64,000 nucleotides of DNA from Pseudomonas sp. ADAK13 (lineage in GTDB: Bacteria > Pseudomonadota > Gammaproteobacteria > Pseudomonadales > Pseudomonadaceae), in contig NZ_CP052860.1 in NCBI RefSeq assembly GCF_012935715.1, positions 4,464,001 to 4,528,000 of the forward strand. The letters are read 5' to 3'. Position 1 is the first letter of the stretch, and the number at the start of each line of letters is the position of its first letter. The notes beneath the pieces were generated by a model. The model saw nothing but the letters and a program-made list of their open reading frames with translations, ran no database searches and was not told the DNA's origin. Made by a program: the position numbers and the translations under genes. Of this stretch, positions 1 through 8,906 are shown piece by piece.

Positions 1-632
1 ACCAGTATTGGCAGTGGCGCGGGCTTGATGCGCGTGGCCAGACCGTTGAATTGCGTGACCTGCCGCTGCTGAACCTGCCGATGGAAAACGCCGCGCTCGC
101 GCTGCAAGCCTACCTGTTGCTGGATTTGCCCTGGCATGCCGAGCAGATTGCCGCTACGTTGCAGGCTACTCGGGTGGTAGGGCGTCTTGATCGACGAGCC
201 TTCGACTGGAAGGGCAAGCGCCTGAATCTGCTGCTGGATGTGGGGCATAACCCTCACGCCGCTGAATACCTGGCCAAGCGCCTGGCGCGCACGCCACCTG
301 CCGGTCGCCGACTGGCGGTGTTCGGCTTGCTGGCCGACAAGGACCTGGAGGGCGTGGTTGCGCCGTTGCTGGGCAACGTTCAGGCCTGGGCGGTTGCACC
401 GCTGGATACACCGCGCAGTCGTCCTGCTGTCGAGTTGCAGGTGGCGTTACAGAACCTTGGTGCGTCGGTGACGTCCCATGCAAGCGTGACAGCCGCCCTG
501 GAAGCCCAGTGCGCGATTGCGACGCCTGAGGATGAGATTCTGTTGTTCGGATCATTTTATTGTGTTGCCGAGGCACTCGAGTGGTTGGCCCGGCGCTCCA
601 CGGAGGAAGCTGCACATGGCATTACTGGATAG
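1..632 (+). CDS. folC: Folylpolyglutamate synthase / dihydrofolate synthase, C-terminal part
   Basis: Only the last 209 residues are present; the reading frame is already open at base 3 and the start lies before the window. FolC adds glutamate to dihydropteroate and to folates in the cytoplasm. The visible part is the Mur-ligase-like C-terminal domain, with the family motif DVGHNPHAAEYLA (about residues 79-91 of the visible part) and a C-terminal LFGSFYCVAEAL stretch typical of FolC. The stop codon overlaps the start of dedD by 17 bases, so the two are translationally linked. The order folC-dedD-cvpA-purF-metZ is the conserved Pseudomonas arrangement. Identification is firm; only the N-terminal ATP-binding half cannot be checked. 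Confidence 0.95.
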   Translation, partial: QYWQWRGLDARGQTVELRDLPLLNLPMENAALALQAYLLLDLPWHAEQIAATLQATRVVGRLDRRAFDWKGKRLNLLLDVGHNPHAAEYLAKRLARTPPAGRRLAVFGLLADKDLEGVVAPLLGNVQAWAVAPLDTPRSRPAVELQVALQNLGASVTSHASVTAALEAQCAIATPEDEILLFGSFYCVAEALEWLARRSTEEAAHGITG

Positions 633-1278
633 CGCATACAAGCAGCGAATGGTCGGAGCCCTGGTTCTGGTGGCGTTGGCGGTGATTTTTCTGCCGATGC
701 TGTTTTCCCGTCAGGACGAGCAACGCCAGGTGACCGTTGAAGCCCCGGCTGCGCCCCAGGCGCCGGCGGTGCCTCAGGTTCAGGTTGAGCCGGTGGTGGT
801 TCCCGAGCCGCAAGCGCTGCCGGAAGAAGAGCCGGTACCGACCGACGATGAAGTCGCTGCACAGCAGGCGCCGTCGATGCCGGTTCAGCCGAGCGTACCG
901 GTGGTCAAGCCTGCGCCTGCTGCTCCGGCGGTTGTGGCCAAGCCAGCAGTGCCGGCGCCAGCACCAAAACCTGTGGCGCCGCAGCCGGCGGCACCGGGCA
1001 AGCCGGACGTGGGTCAGAGCCGTATTGACCCGAATGGCTTGCCGATCAGTTGGTCTATCCAACTGGCCAGCCTGGCTAACCGTGAAAGTGCTGATGCGTT
1101 GCAGAAGAAGCTGCGCACCCAGGGTTACAACGCCTATATCCGCAGCGCCGACGGCAAGAACCGGGTCTTTATCGGGCCGTTGATCGAGCGCGCCGAAGCC
1201 GATCGCCTGCGGGACTTGCTGGATCGCCAGCAGAACCTGAAGGGTTTTGTGGTTCGCTTCCAGCCAGAGCGCGGTTAA
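616..1278 (+). CDS. dedD: DedD-type SPOR domain inner-membrane protein
   Basis: The protein has 220 residues from the ATG at 616, chosen because MALLDSAYKQRMVGA is the family start and sits behind GGAGGAAGC. One transmembrane helix lies near residues 14-31, followed by a long Pro/Ala/Val-rich periplasmic linker (about 36-135) and a SPOR domain (about 140-220; ISWSIQLASLANRESADAL onwards). SPOR domains bind denuded peptidoglycan glycans and bring such proteins to the division septum; that role is family knowledge, not visible here. It overlaps folC by 17 bases and precedes cvpA, as in other pseudomonads. The length matches DedD of E. coli. Confidence 0.9.
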   Translation: MALLDSAYKQRMVGALVLVALAVIFLPMLFSRQDEQRQVTVEAPAAPQAPAVPQVQVEPVVVPEPQALPEEEPVPTDDEVAAQQAPSMPVQPSVPVVKPAPAAPAVVAKPAVPAPAPKPVAPQPAAPGKPDVGQSRIDPNGLPISWSIQLASLANRESADALQKKLRTQGYNAYIRSADGKNRVFIGPLIERAEADRLRDLLDRQQNLKGFVVRFQPERG

Positions 1279-1282
1279 AACA

Positions 1283-1345
1283 GTAGGAGCCGGCTTGCCG
1301 GCGATGGCGTCCTTGAGGCCGCCATCGCCGGAAAGCCGGCTTCTT
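1283..1345. repeat. REP-like inverted repeat between dedD and cvpA
   Basis: Two arms, 1289-1308 (GCCGGCTTGCCGGCGATGGC) and 1321-1340, are reverse complements with one mismatch, separated by 12 bases. The GTAGGAGCCGGCTTGCCGGC form is the common Pseudomonas intergenic repeat. It can fold into a long hairpin after dedD and may limit read-through. Confidence 0.75.
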
Positions 1346-1394
1346 CATTTATCTGGCGCAACTCATTGATTTCAAATGCACTGCCAATCACAGC

Positions 1395-1423
1395 TTACCG
1401 ATAGCCCGGCGCTCTGCTAAAAT
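1395..1423 (+). promoter_or_regulatory. Candidate sigma-70 promoter for cvpA-purF
   Basis: TTACCG (1395-1400) and TAAAAT (1418-1423) are separated by 17 bases, about 30 bases before the cvpA GTG. The -10 box is good and the -35 box weak. Confidence 0.5.
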
Positions 1424-1453
1424 GCGCCGCCTTATCCGTCTGTAGGCTGAACT

Positions 1454-2011
1454 GTGCCATTTACCTGGGTTGACTGGGCGATCGTTGCAATCGTCGCCAT
1501 CTCCGCTTTGATCAGTCTAAGCCGCGGCTTCGTTAAAGAAGCTCTGTCGTTGCTGACATGGATCATCGCAGGGGTTGTAGCCTGGATGTTCGGCGGTTCA
1601 TTGTCGGTTTACCTGGCCGGATATATCGAGACACCTTCGGCTCGCGTCATCGCGGGCTGCGCCATCATGTTCATCGCCACGTTGTTGGTGGGGGCAATGG
1701 TCAATTATCTTATCGGCGAATTGATACGCGTCACCGGCCTCTCCGGGACCGATCGATTTCTCGGCATGGCCTTCGGCGCCGCACGTGGCGGCTTGCTGGT
1801 GGTTGTGGCGGTCGGGCTGTTGAGCCTGGGGCCGGTACAGCAGGATTCGTGGTGGCAGGAGTCTGTACTCGTGCCAAAATTTCTATTGGTTGCAGATTGG
1901 TCCAAAAACCTCATTTTGGGGTGGAGCAGTCAGTGGCTGGCCAGCGGGATCAGCGTACCCGCTGATCTTCCGTTCAAGGAACACCTCTTGCCGGCCAAAA
2001 CGCCTCAGTAA
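1454..2011 (+). CDS. cvpA: CvpA family inner-membrane protein
   Basis: The protein has 185 residues from a GTG at 1454. It is hydrophobic with about four transmembrane helices (near residues 8-24, 31-52, 63-85 and 101-120) and a polar C-terminal tail, which is the CvpA/colicin V production layout. The gene lies directly before purF with 41 bases between them, the classic cvpA-purF pair. In enterobacteria CvpA is needed for colicin V secretion and for envelope resistance to bile acids; its biochemical role is not settled. No ATG occurs near the conserved N-terminus FTWVDWAIV, so GTG is accepted. Confidence 0.9.
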   Translation: MPFTWVDWAIVAIVAISALISLSRGFVKEALSLLTWIIAGVVAWMFGGSLSVYLAGYIETPSARVIAGCAIMFIATLLVGAMVNYLIGELIRVTGLSGTDRFLGMAFGAARGGLLVVVAVGLLSLGPVQQDSWWQESVLVPKFLLVADWSKNLILGWSSQWLASGISVPADLPFKEHLLPAKTPQ

Positions 2012-2052
2012 GTTGTGTTCAGTCAAGATTCATTAAGTAGGGGTTGCGTCGC

Positions 2053-3558
2053 ATGTGTGGCATCGTCGGTATCGTCGGTAAGTCGAACGTGAATCAGGCG
2101 CTGTATGACGCGCTAACCGTCCTCCAGCACCGCGGCCAGGATGCTGCCGGTATTGTGACCAGCCACGACGGCCGGTTATTCCTGCGCAAGGACAATGGTC
2201 TGGTGCGTGACGTGTTTCATCAGCGCCACATGCAGCGCCTGGTCGGGCACATGGGCATTGGCCACGTACGCTACCCGACAGCGGGCAGCTCGACGTCGGC
2301 AGAAGCCCAGCCGTTTTACGTCAACTCGCCGTATGGCATCACCCTGGCGCACAACGGCAACCTGACCAACGTTGAACAGCTGGCCAAGGAGATTTACGAA
2401 TCTGACCTGCGCCACGTCAACACCAACTCGGACTCCGAAGTACTGCTGAACGTGTTCGCCCACGAGCTGGCCCAGCGCGGCAAGCTGCAGCCGACCGAAG
2501 AAGACGTGTTCGCCGCCGTGACTGACGTGCACAACCGTTGCGTCGGTGGTTACGCCGTCGTCGCAATGGTGACCGGCTACGGTATCGTTGGTTTCCGCGA
2601 CCCTCACGGCATCCGCCCGATCGTGTTCGGCCAGCGTCACACCGACGAAGGCGTCGAGTACATGATCGCCTCCGAAAGCGTGTCCCTGGACGTGCTGGGC
2701 TTTACCCTGATCCGCGACCTGGCACCGGGCGAAGCGGTCTACATCACTGAAGACGGCAAGCTGCACACCCGTCAGTGCGCACTGAACCCGAAACTGACCC
2801 CGTGCATTTTCGAACACGTCTACCTGGCGCGTCCGGATTCGATCATCGACGGTGTTTCGGTGTACAAGGCGCGTCTGCGCATGGGCGAGAAGCTGGCCGA
2901 CAAGATCCTGCGCGAGCGTCCTGACCACGACATCGACGTAGTGATCCCGATTCCGGACACCAGCCGCACCGCAGCGCTGGAGCTGGCGAACCACCTGGGC
3001 GTGAAATTCCGCGAAGGCTTCGTCAAGAACCGTTACATCGGCCGTACCTTCATCATGCCAGGCCAGGCGGCGCGCAAGAAGTCGGTACGCCAGAAGCTCA
3101 ATGCGATCGAGCTGGAGTTCCGCGGCAAGAACGTAATGCTGGTGGATGACTCCATCGTGCGTGGCACCACTTGCAAGCAGATTATCCAGATGGCCCGCGA
3201 AGCCGGGGCGAAGAACGTTTACTTCTGCTCCGCCGCGCCTGCCGTGCGTTACCCGAACGTGTACGGCATCGACATGCCGAGCGCTCACGAGCTGATCGCC
3301 CACAACCGTTCGACCCAGGACGTTGCAGACTTGATCGGCGCCGACTGGCTGATCTACCAGGACCTGCCGGACCTGATCGAAGCGGTTGGCGGTGGCAAGA
3401 TCAAGATCGAGGAGTTCGATTGCGCGGTGTTCGACGGCAAGTACGTCACTGGCGATGTCGACGAGGCCTACCTGAACAAGATCGAGCAGGCGCGTAACGA
3501 TTCCTCGAAGATCAAGACCCAGGCGGTCAGCGCGATCATCGACCTGTACAACAACTGA
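2053..3558 (+). CDS. purF: Amidophosphoribosyltransferase
   Basis: PurF makes phosphoribosylamine from PRPP and glutamine, the first committed step of purine synthesis. The ATG at 2053 is chosen rather than the upstream in-frame TTG at 2044 because the mature enzyme must begin with the catalytic cysteine (MCGIVGIVG). The N-terminal Ntn glutaminase domain (about residues 2-235, with RGQDAAGI and HNGNLTN) is followed by a type I phosphoribosyltransferase domain with the PRPP loop [13 protein letters not shown] at about 360-372. The 501-residue length is normal. It is followed by a good terminator, so metZ may have its own promoter. Confidence 0.98.
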   Translation: MCGIVGIVGKSNVNQALYDALTVLQHRGQDAAGIVTSHDGRLFLRKDNGLVRDVFHQRHMQRLVGHMGIGHVRYPTAGSSTSAEAQPFYVNSPYGITLAHNGNLTNVEQLAKEIYESDLRHVNTNSDSEVLLNVFAHELAQRGKLQPTEEDVFAAVTDVHNRCVGGYAVVAMVTGYGIVGFRDPHGIRPIVFGQRHTDEGVEYMIASESVSLDVLGFTLIRDLAPGEAVYITEDGKLHTRQCALNPKLTPCIFEHVYLARPDSIIDGVSVYKARLRMGEKLADKILRERPDHDIDVVIPIPDTSRTAALELANHLGVKFREGFVKNRYIGRTFIMPGQAARKKSVRQKLNAIELEFRGKNVMLVDDSIVRGTTCKQIIQMAREAGAKNVYFCSAAPAVRYPNVYGIDMPSAHELIAHNRSTQDVADLIGADWLIYQDLPDLIEAVGGGKIKIEEFDCAVFDGKYVTGDVDEAYLNKIEQARNDSSKIKTQAVSAIIDLYNN

Positions 3559-3564
3559 GTAGAC

Positions 3565-3587
3565 ACCGGCCCTGAGGGGCCGGTTTT
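3565..3587 (+). terminator. Rho-independent terminator after purF
   Basis: An 8-bp stem (ACCGGCCC, 3565-3572, with GGGCCGGT, 3577-3584) with a TGAG loop is followed by TTT. Confidence 0.85.
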
Positions 3588-3624
3588 GCATCTTTGATAA
3601 AGCATTCGAGTTGAGGAGTAGAGC

Positions 3625-4836
3625 ATGAGTCAGGAATGGGATGCCGGTCGCCTGGATAGCGACCTCGATGGCGTAGCTTTCGATACCCTGGCTGTGCGCG
3701 CCGGCCAGCACCGCACCCCGGAAGGTGAGCACGGTGATCCGATGTTCTTTACCTCCAGCTATGTGTTCCGCACTGCGGCCGACGCCGCTGCGCGTTTTGC
3801 CGGTGAAGTGCCGGGCAACGTTTATTCGCGCTACACCAACCCGACCGTGCGCGCATTCGAAGAGCGTATCGCCGCGCTGGAGGGCGCCGAGCAGGCGGTC
3901 GCCACTGCCACGGGCATGGCCGCGATTCTCGCGGTGGTCATGAGCCTGTGCAGCGCCGGCGATCACGTACTGGTGTCGCGCAGCGTGTTTGGCTCGACCA
4001 TCAGCCTGTTCGAAAAATACTTCAAGCGTTTTGGCATTGAAGTCGACTACGTGCCGCTGGCAGACCTGTCCGGCTGGGACGCGGCCATCAAGGCCAACAC
4101 CAGATTGCTGTTCGTCGAGTCGCCGTCCAACCCGTTGGCCGAGCTGGTGGACATTGCCGCATTGTCCGAAGTGGCGCATGCCAAGGGCGCGATGCTGATC
4201 GTCGACAACTGCTTCTGCACGCCGGCACTGCAGCAGCCGCTGAAGCTGGGCGCGGACATCGTTGTGCACTCGGCCACCAAGTTCATCGACGGCCAGGGCC
4301 GTTGCATGGGCGGTGTGGTTGCCGGGCGCAGCGAGCAGATGAAGGAAGTGGTGGGCTTCTTGCGCACCGCTGGCCCGACCCTGAGCCCGTTCAACGCCTG
4401 GATCTTCCTCAAAGGCCTGGAAACCCTGAGCCTGCGGATGAAGGCCCATTGTGCCAATGCCCAGGCTCTGGCCGAGTGGCTGGAGCAGCAGGACGGTATC
4501 GAAAAGGTTCACTACGCCGGCCTCAAGAGCCACCCGCAACACGAGTTGGCCCAGCGTCAGCAGCGTGGTTTTGGCGCCGTGGTGAGTTTCGAGGTCAAGG
4601 GTGGCAAAGAGGGCGCCTGGCGCTTTATCGATGCAACCCGCCTGATCTCCATTACCGCCAACCTGGGTGACAGCAAGACCACCATCACTCACCCAAGCAC
4701 CACCTCCCACGGCCGCCTGGCGCCGCAGGAGCGTGAAGCGGCCGGTATTCGCGACAGCCTGATCCGCATTGCGGTGGGCCTGGAAGACGTTGCTGACTTG
4801 CAGGCCGATCTGGCCCGTGGGTTGGCTGCCCTGTGA
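3625..4836 (+). CDS. metZ: O-succinylhomoserine sulfhydrylase
   Basis: The 403-residue protein is a Cys/Met-metabolism PLP enzyme. In Pseudomonas MetZ forms homocysteine directly from O-succinylhomoserine and sulfide. The PLP-binding lysine is Lys219 in [12 protein letters not shown]; the preceding [14 protein letters not shown] and the upstream YSRYTNPT motif are family hallmarks. The start ATG at 3625 has GAGGAG at 3613-3618. Its position after purF is the standard Pseudomonas one. Cystathionine gamma-synthase is the nearest alternative, but length, context and the CFCTP motif favour MetZ. Its stop overlaps the start of the next gene. Confidence 0.95.
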   Translation: MSQEWDAGRLDSDLDGVAFDTLAVRAGQHRTPEGEHGDPMFFTSSYVFRTAADAAARFAGEVPGNVYSRYTNPTVRAFEERIAALEGAEQAVATATGMAAILAVVMSLCSAGDHVLVSRSVFGSTISLFEKYFKRFGIEVDYVPLADLSGWDAAIKANTRLLFVESPSNPLAELVDIAALSEVAHAKGAMLIVDNCFCTPALQQPLKLGADIVVHSATKFIDGQGRCMGGVVAGRSEQMKEVVGFLRTAGPTLSPFNAWIFLKGLETLSLRMKAHCANAQALAEWLEQQDGIEKVHYAGLKSHPQHELAQRQQRGFGAVVSFEVKGGKEGAWRFIDATRLISITANLGDSKTTITHPSTTSHGRLAPQEREAAGIRDSLIRIAVGLEDVADLQADLARGLAAL

Positions 4837-5612
4837 TCGAGTGGTCCATGGAGGCGGCAACCGCCAGTAACGGACGGGTCGCGCTGGTGACCGGCGCGGC
4901 GCGGGGCATCGGCCTGGGGATTGCCGCCTGGTTGATCAGCGAAGGCTGGCAGGTGGTGCTCACGGACCTCGACCGTGAGCGCGGTTCCAAGGTGTCCAAG
5001 GTGCTGGGCGACAACGCCTGGTTTATCACCATGGACGTGGCCGATGAGCGGCAGGTCGCCCAGGGCGTGGCCGAGGTGCTCGGCCAGTTCGGGCGTCTGG
5101 ACGCATTGGTTTGCAATGCGGCAGTGGCCGATCCACGCAATATCACGCTGGAAAGCCTCGACCTGGCTTACTGGAATCGCGTGCTGGCGGTAAACCTCAG
5201 TGGGCCGATGTTGCTGGCCAAGCACTGTGCGCCGTATCTGCGGGCCCACGGTGGCGCCATCGTTAACCTGGCCTCGACCCGGGCCCGGCAGTCGGAGCCG
5301 GACACCGAGGCCTACGCGGCGAGCAAGGGCGGTTTGCTGGCCCTGACCCACGCGCTGGCCATGAGTCTCGGGCCGGAAGTGCGGGTCAATGCCGTGAGCC
5401 CGGGCTGGATCGATGCCCGTGACCCGGCTGCACGGCGTGCCGAGCCACTCACGGATGCGGATCACGCCCAGCACCCGGCGGGCAGGGTAGGCACTGTGGA
5501 AGACGTGGCGGCGATGGTGGCTTGGTTGCTGTCGCGCAATGCGGGGTTCGTGACCGGGCAGGAGTTCGTCGTTGACGGTGGCATGAGCAAGAAGATGATT
5601 TACAGCGAGTAG
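4833..5612 (+). CDS. SDR family oxidoreductase
   Basis: This classical short-chain dehydrogenase of 259 residues carries the NAD(P)-binding motif TGAARGIG (residues 20-27), the NAA motif near residue 93, and the catalytic YAASK (Tyr161, Lys165). The C-terminal [17 protein letters not shown] is typical of the fabG-like branch. The GTG start at 4833 overlaps the metZ stop by four bases (GTGA); an ATG at 4848 is also possible and would remove five residues. It is probably cotranscribed with metZ, a pairing kept in Pseudomonas, but the substrate is unknown. Confidence 0.9.
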   Translation: MIEWSMEAATASNGRVALVTGAARGIGLGIAAWLISEGWQVVLTDLDRERGSKVSKVLGDNAWFITMDVADERQVAQGVAEVLGQFGRLDALVCNAAVADPRNITLESLDLAYWNRVLAVNLSGPMLLAKHCAPYLRAHGGAIVNLASTRARQSEPDTEAYAASKGGLLALTHALAMSLGPEVRVNAVSPGWIDARDPAARRAEPLTDADHAQHPAGRVGTVEDVAAMVAWLLSRNAGFVTGQEFVVDGGMSKKMIYSE

Positions 5613-5669
5613 GGCGGGTGACGGTCCTGAAGCAATTTTGTCTTTTTCAGAAAAACTTCAAGCGGGCTA

Positions 5670-5698
5670 TTGACTTAGGTCCGCTACCTGCGTAAATT
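5670..5698 (+). promoter_or_regulatory. Sigma-70 promoter for the tRNA-Val/tRNA-Asp operon
   Basis: TTGACT (5670-5675) and TAAATT (5693-5698) are 17 bases apart, 20 bases before tRNA-Val. The -10 is followed by a GC-rich stretch (CGCGGCC), as at stringently controlled stable-RNA promoters. Confidence 0.7.
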
Positions 5699-5718
5699 TC
5701 GCGGCCTCACGAAGCAAA

Positions 5719-5794
5719 GGGTGATTAGCTCAGCTGGGAGAGCATCTGCCTTACAAGCAGAGGGTCGGCGGTTCGATCCCGTCATCACCCACCA
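5719..5794 (+). tRNA. tRNA-Val (anticodon TAC)
   Basis: The 76-nt cloverleaf has acceptor arms GGGTGAT and ATCACCC, anticodon loop CTTACAA between CTGC and GCAG-type stems, a GGTTCGATCCC T-arm and an encoded ACCA end. Confidence 0.97.
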
Positions 5795-5849
5795 CTTCTT
5801 GAGAGTTTTGCCTTCGGGCAAGACGTAACGTTAAAGGTTGCACCGACGC

Positions 5850-5926
5850 GCAGCGGTAGTTCAGTCGGTTAGAATACCGGCCTGTCACGCCGGGGGTCGC
5901 GGGTTCGAGTCCCGTCCGCTGCGCCA
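5850..5926 (+). tRNA. tRNA-Asp (anticodon GTC), copy 1
   Basis: The 77-nt tRNA has acceptor arms GCAGCGG (5850-5856) and CCGCTGC (5916-5922), discriminator G and encoded CCA. The anticodon loop is CTGTCAC. It lies 55 bases after tRNA-Val, so both come from one transcript. Confidence 0.97.
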
Positions 5927-6031
5927 TATTTTCCAGGTCTGATGTTTCAGATTTGAGATTGAACAGCCAAGGCTGCTCAGTCAGATGTTTGAAGGCAGTT
6001 GAAGGTGACACTTCAGCAGTCTGAGCGATAC

Positions 6032-6108
6032 GCAGCGGTAGTTCAGTCGGTTAGAATACCGGCCTGTCACGCCGGGGGTCGCGGGTTCGAGTCCCGTCCG
6101 CTGCGCCA
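6032..6108 (+). tRNA. tRNA-Asp (anticodon GTC), copy 2
   Basis: The sequence is identical to the copy at 5850-5926 over all 77 bases, while the 105-base spacer shows no matching repeat. A terminator follows about 75 bases downstream. Confidence 0.97.
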
Positions 6109-6183
6109 TATCTGTTCCAGGGCCCACTGAACGCCCTGAGACGCCAAAGCAAGCCGCTGGCTTGGTTGGATCGATAGCAAAGA

Positions 6184-6209
6184 CCCTGGTCGAAAGACCG
6201 GGGTTTTTT
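6184..6209 (+). terminator. Terminator of the tRNA-Val/Asp/Asp operon
   Basis: CCCTGGTC and GACCGGGG pair across a GAAA tetraloop (one G-T pair) and are followed by six T. Confidence 0.9.
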
Positions 6210-6273
6210 GTGTCTGCGATTTGGCTCGGTACCTGATGGACAGGGGCCGGCAAGCCAGCCCCGTGATCCGGGA

Positions 6274-7557
6274 TCAGAACCCCAGCTTGTCCCGCAGCCC
6301 GTAGTACCAGGCGCCCAGCGCCGCAAACGGCGTGCGCAACAGTTGCCCACCCGGGAACGGGTAGTGCGGCAGGCCGGCAAACGCATCAAAACGCTCTGCC
6401 TGGCCTCTCAGGGCTTCCGCCAGGACCTTGCCCGCCAAGTGGGTGTACGTCACGCCATGGCCGCTACAGCCCTGGGAGTAATAGATGTTATCCCCCAGGC
6501 GGCCAACCTGTGGCAGGCGCGACAGGGTCAGCAGGAAATTGCCGGTCCAGGCGTAATCAATCTTCACGTCCTTGAGCTGCGGAAACGCCTTGAGCATCTT
6601 CGGCCGGATGATCGCTTCGATGTTCGCCGGGTCACGCGCGCCATACACCACGCCACCGCCGAAGATCAGGCGCTTGTCGCTGGTCAGGCGGTAGTAATCC
6701 AGCAAATAGTTGCAGTCCTCGACGCAGTAGTCCTGCGGCAGCAGTGTCTTCGCCAGCTCATCGCCCAGTGGCGCGGTGGTAATCACCTGCGTACCACACG
6801 GCATCGACTTGGCTGCCAACTCGGGTACCAGGTTCCCGAGGTAGGCATTGCCCGCGACAATAATGAACTTGGCCCTGACCTTGCCGTGTGCCGTATGCAC
6901 CACCGGATTAGCGCCGCGCTCAATGCGAGTCGCCGCCGACTGTTCATAAATCGTACCGCCGAGGGATTCCACCGCCGCCGCTTCGCCCAGCGCCAGGTTC
7001 AGCGGGTGAATGTGCCCGCCGCTCATGTCCAGCAGGCCGCCCACATAGTTGTCACAGGCGACCACTTCACGAATGCGCCGCTCGTCCAGCAACTCCAGCT
7101 GCGTGTGGCCGTAGCGCTCCCACAGGCGCTTCTGCGACTCCAGATGGCCCATGTGCTTGCCGTTCAGCGCGGCGAACACACCGCCGTCCTTCAGGTCGCA
7201 CTGGATCTGATATTTGGCCACGCGTTCCCGAATGATTCTGCCGCCTTCAAACGCCATGTCGCCCAGCAATTGCGCCTGCTTGGGGCCGACACTGCGCTCG
7301 ATCACATCAATGTCACGGCTATAGCTGTTGACGATCTGCCCGCCGTTACGGCCCGACGCGCCAAAACCCACCTTGGCGGCTTCCAGTACCGTCACGCGAA
7401 AACCGTTCTCCAACAGGAACAGCGCGCTGGAAAGCCCGGTATAACCGGCGCCGATCACACACACATCGGTTTCGACTTCACCTTGCAGCTCCGGGCGAGC
7501 AGGTACCGCATTCGCAGACGCGGCGTAATACGACTGGGGGTAGGGGGTGTTCGCCAT
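6274..7557 (-). CDS. puuB: Gamma-glutamylputrescine oxidase-type FAD oxidoreductase
   Basis: The 427-residue protein belongs to the DAO/PuuB (OrdL) family, which oxidises N-gamma-glutamyl-putrescine or related amines during polyamine use. It has the FAD-binding VIGAGYTGLSSALFLLE (about residues 34-50), the GFGASGRNGGQI motif that holds the flavin, and a C-terminal GCSGHGVTYTHLAGKVLAEAL. It stands alone on the minus strand between tRNA genes, with no glutamylputrescine synthetase beside it. Pseudomonas genomes carry several paralogues (pauB1-4), so the exact polyamine substrate cannot be assigned. Confidence 0.85.
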   Translation of the reverse strand: MANTPYPQSYYAASANAVPARPELQGEVETDVCVIGAGYTGLSSALFLLENGFRVTVLEAAKVGFGASGRNGGQIVNSYSRDIDVIERSVGPKQAQLLGDMAFEGGRIIRERVAKYQIQCDLKDGGVFAALNGKHMGHLESQKRLWERYGHTQLELLDERRIREVVACDNYVGGLLDMSGGHIHPLNLALGEAAAVESLGGTIYEQSAATRIERGANPVVHTAHGKVRAKFIIVAGNAYLGNLVPELAAKSMPCGTQVITTAPLGDELAKTLLPQDYCVEDCNYLLDYYRLTSDKRLIFGGGVVYGARDPANIEAIIRPKMLKAFPQLKDVKIDYAWTGNFLLTLSRLPQVGRLGDNIYYSQGCSGHGVTYTHLAGKVLAEALRGQAERFDAFAGLPHYPFPGGQLLRTPFAALGAWYYGLRDKLGF

Positions 7558-7700
7558 CCTGGAACCTCTGTTTTATATTTTTTACGAGTGCGCCGATCCT
7601 ACCTGAGTTGAAAATCCGCTGCCAGCCACCGGAAAAATACGGCTGTGCTGCCCACAAATAAAAAATTCGCATATTCATAGGCTTAGCTGCAAAAAAGGTG

Positions 7701-7728
7701 TTGACACCCCTCGGGAATTCCGTAGAAT
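7701..7728 (+). promoter_or_regulatory. Strong sigma-70 promoter for tRNA-Val(GAC)
   Basis: A perfect TTGACA (7701-7706) and TAGAAT (7723-7728) are 16 bases apart, 13 bases before the mature tRNA. Confidence 0.85.
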
Positions 7729-7741
7729 GCCGCCTCACAGC

Positions 7742-7818
7742 AGGCACGTAGCTCAGTTGGTTAGAGCACCACCTTGACATGGTGGGGGTCGTTGGTTCGA
7801 GTCCAATCGCGCCTACCA
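7742..7818 (+). tRNA. tRNA-Val (anticodon GAC)
   Basis: The 77-nt tRNA has anticodon loop TTGACAT between CCACC and GGTGG. Acceptor arms AGGCACG and CGCGCCT pair with a single A-C mismatch at the fifth pair, and ACCA is encoded. Confidence 0.95.
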
Positions 7819-7847
7819 AACAAAATCCGCTCTGCTGGGCGGTCTAG

Positions 7848-7878
7848 AAGGGCTCACCGAAAGGTGGGCCCTTTTTTG
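7848..7878 (+). terminator. Terminator after tRNA-Val(GAC)
   Basis: An 11-bp stem (AAGGGCTCACC with GGTGGGCCCTT) across GAAA is followed by a T run. Confidence 0.92.
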
Positions 7879-8029
7879 TTGTCTGCGATTTGCAAATCTT
7901 TTGCAAAACTCCCACCTTTTCGGGTCGGCTTTCACCTTCATGTAAACCGCCGCTTCAGAGTTATGCGGAACTAAAATCGGCAATACCGTCTACCTTTCAA
8001 GTGGGTATTCCCTTTTGGATAAGACGATC

Positions 8030-8491
8030 ATGTTGAAATCTCGCTCGTTTGTAGCCGCTGTTACCTGCCTTGCTTTGGCCGTTGGCTCAGTGGCGGCGCT
8101 GGCCGACCCAGGGAATGGGAAGGGTCAAGGCAATGGAAAAGGCAACTCTCAGGGCGGCCAGGGCCATGGCAACCAGGGTAATAAGGGGAAAGGTTCCAGC
8201 GCAGATGATTGGGCGCGCGGCCCCAGCATTGACCGGGGCGGCGTACTGGGTGTGGTCGGTGGCTACCGTGACTATTGGCGCCCAGGCCCTTCACTGCCAC
8301 CCGGAATACAAAAGAACCTGGCCAGAGGAAAACCTCTTCCTCCTGGCATTGCCAAGAAGCTGGATGGTCGCTTGCTCGGCAGACTGCCCCATTACGACGG
8401 CTACGAATGGCAACAAGCGGGCACTGATCTAATACTGGTCGCAATCGCTTCCGGCATAATTTACGAAGTCCTCAACGGGGCCTTTGATTGA
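8030..8491 (+). CDS. CigR/RcnB-like secreted protein
   Basis: The protein has 153 residues from the ATG at 8030. A signal peptide covers about residues 1-26, ending in AALA. A low-complexity Gly/Asn/Lys/Gln segment follows (about 28-60, repeated GNGKG and GNQG units), then the conserved PPGIQKNLARGKPLPPGIAKKL block (two PPGI units) and a hydrophobic C-terminal stretch. This block is what defines the CigR anti-virulence regulator family, related to RcnB periplasmic proteins. In Salmonella CigR dampens virulence; the role in Pseudomonas is not known. The gene stands alone. Confidence 0.75.
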   Translation: MLKSRSFVAAVTCLALAVGSVAALADPGNGKGQGNGKGNSQGGQGHGNQGNKGKGSSADDWARGPSIDRGGVLGVVGGYRDYWRPGPSLPPGIQKNLARGKPLPPGIAKKLDGRLLGRLPHYDGYEWQQAGTDLILVAIASGIIYEVLNGAFD

Positions 8492-8630
8492 TGTGCTTAC
8501 GGAGCCATGACCTCGTCGCCCGGGTCGCGTCTGCACTCACTTAAGCTGATATTCCGAACACTATCGTTTGGGGAAACAACCACCTGACTCCACGTTCTGG
8601 TATGTCTCTACAAACAGCCAGGCAACCCTT

Positions 8631-8813
8631 TCAGGCTCGGTCGGTATTCAAGAGGGCGTACATTTCAAAGTCCCCGGGCCTGCCACGCACCATACGGAAC
8701 GACCTCAGCGTTCCTTCGTATTGATATCCGCTTTTTTTCAGGACGTTGGCCGAGCGAGGGTTCGTAACGAGAACGGTGCCTTGTACCCGGACAAAGCCAT
8801 ATATCACAGGCAA
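8631..8813 (-). pseudogene. Remnant of a GNAT acetyltransferase (RimJ-like C-terminus)
   Basis: The frame encodes about 45 residues that look like the C-terminal end of a RimJ/RimL-type acetyltransferase: VTNPRSANVLKKSGYQYEGT and then LRSFRMVRGRPGDFEMYALL. The N-terminal two thirds, including the acetyl-CoA loop, are absent; upstream bases are the terminator hairpin of 8818-8843. It is therefore a decayed gene rather than a small functional protein. What removed the rest is not visible: there is no IS end or direct repeat nearby. Confidence 0.7.
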
Positions 8814-8814
8814 A

Positions 8815-8843
8815 GAAAAGCCCGCGATGGGGAGCGCGGGCTT
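8815..8843 (-). terminator. Terminator of the secreted hydrolase gene
   Basis: AAGCCCGCG (8818-8826) pairs with CGCGGGCTT (8835-8843). On the minus strand the stem is followed by TTCTTTG, suiting the gene that ends at 8907. Confidence 0.75.
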
Positions 8844-8906
8844 GAGGGTTTCACCAGGAGCAGGGAAACCATAGATGTTTATCTGTGAAAGGAATGTGAA
8901 AGGGTT

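Noticed and set aside
1283..1345. Inverted repeat after dedD as a factor-independent terminator
   Set aside because: It has the sequence of a common Pseudomonas intergenic repeat and lacks a run of T directly after the stem.
2176..4860. An 894-codon open frame on the minus strand across purF and metZ
   Set aside because: It lies opposite two well-identified genes and has the low-complexity composition expected from the complement of GC-rich coding DNA; no family features.
5850..6108. Possible integration site at the duplicated tRNA-Asp
   Set aside because: Both copies are complete and the 105-base spacer holds no integrase, attachment core or gene; a plain tandem duplication explains it.
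5751..6389. Short minus-strand frames with the text RTGLEPATPGVTGRYSNRLNYRC, repeated twice
   Set aside because: These are translations of the complement of the tRNA genes; the repeat is simply the two identical tRNA-Asp copies.
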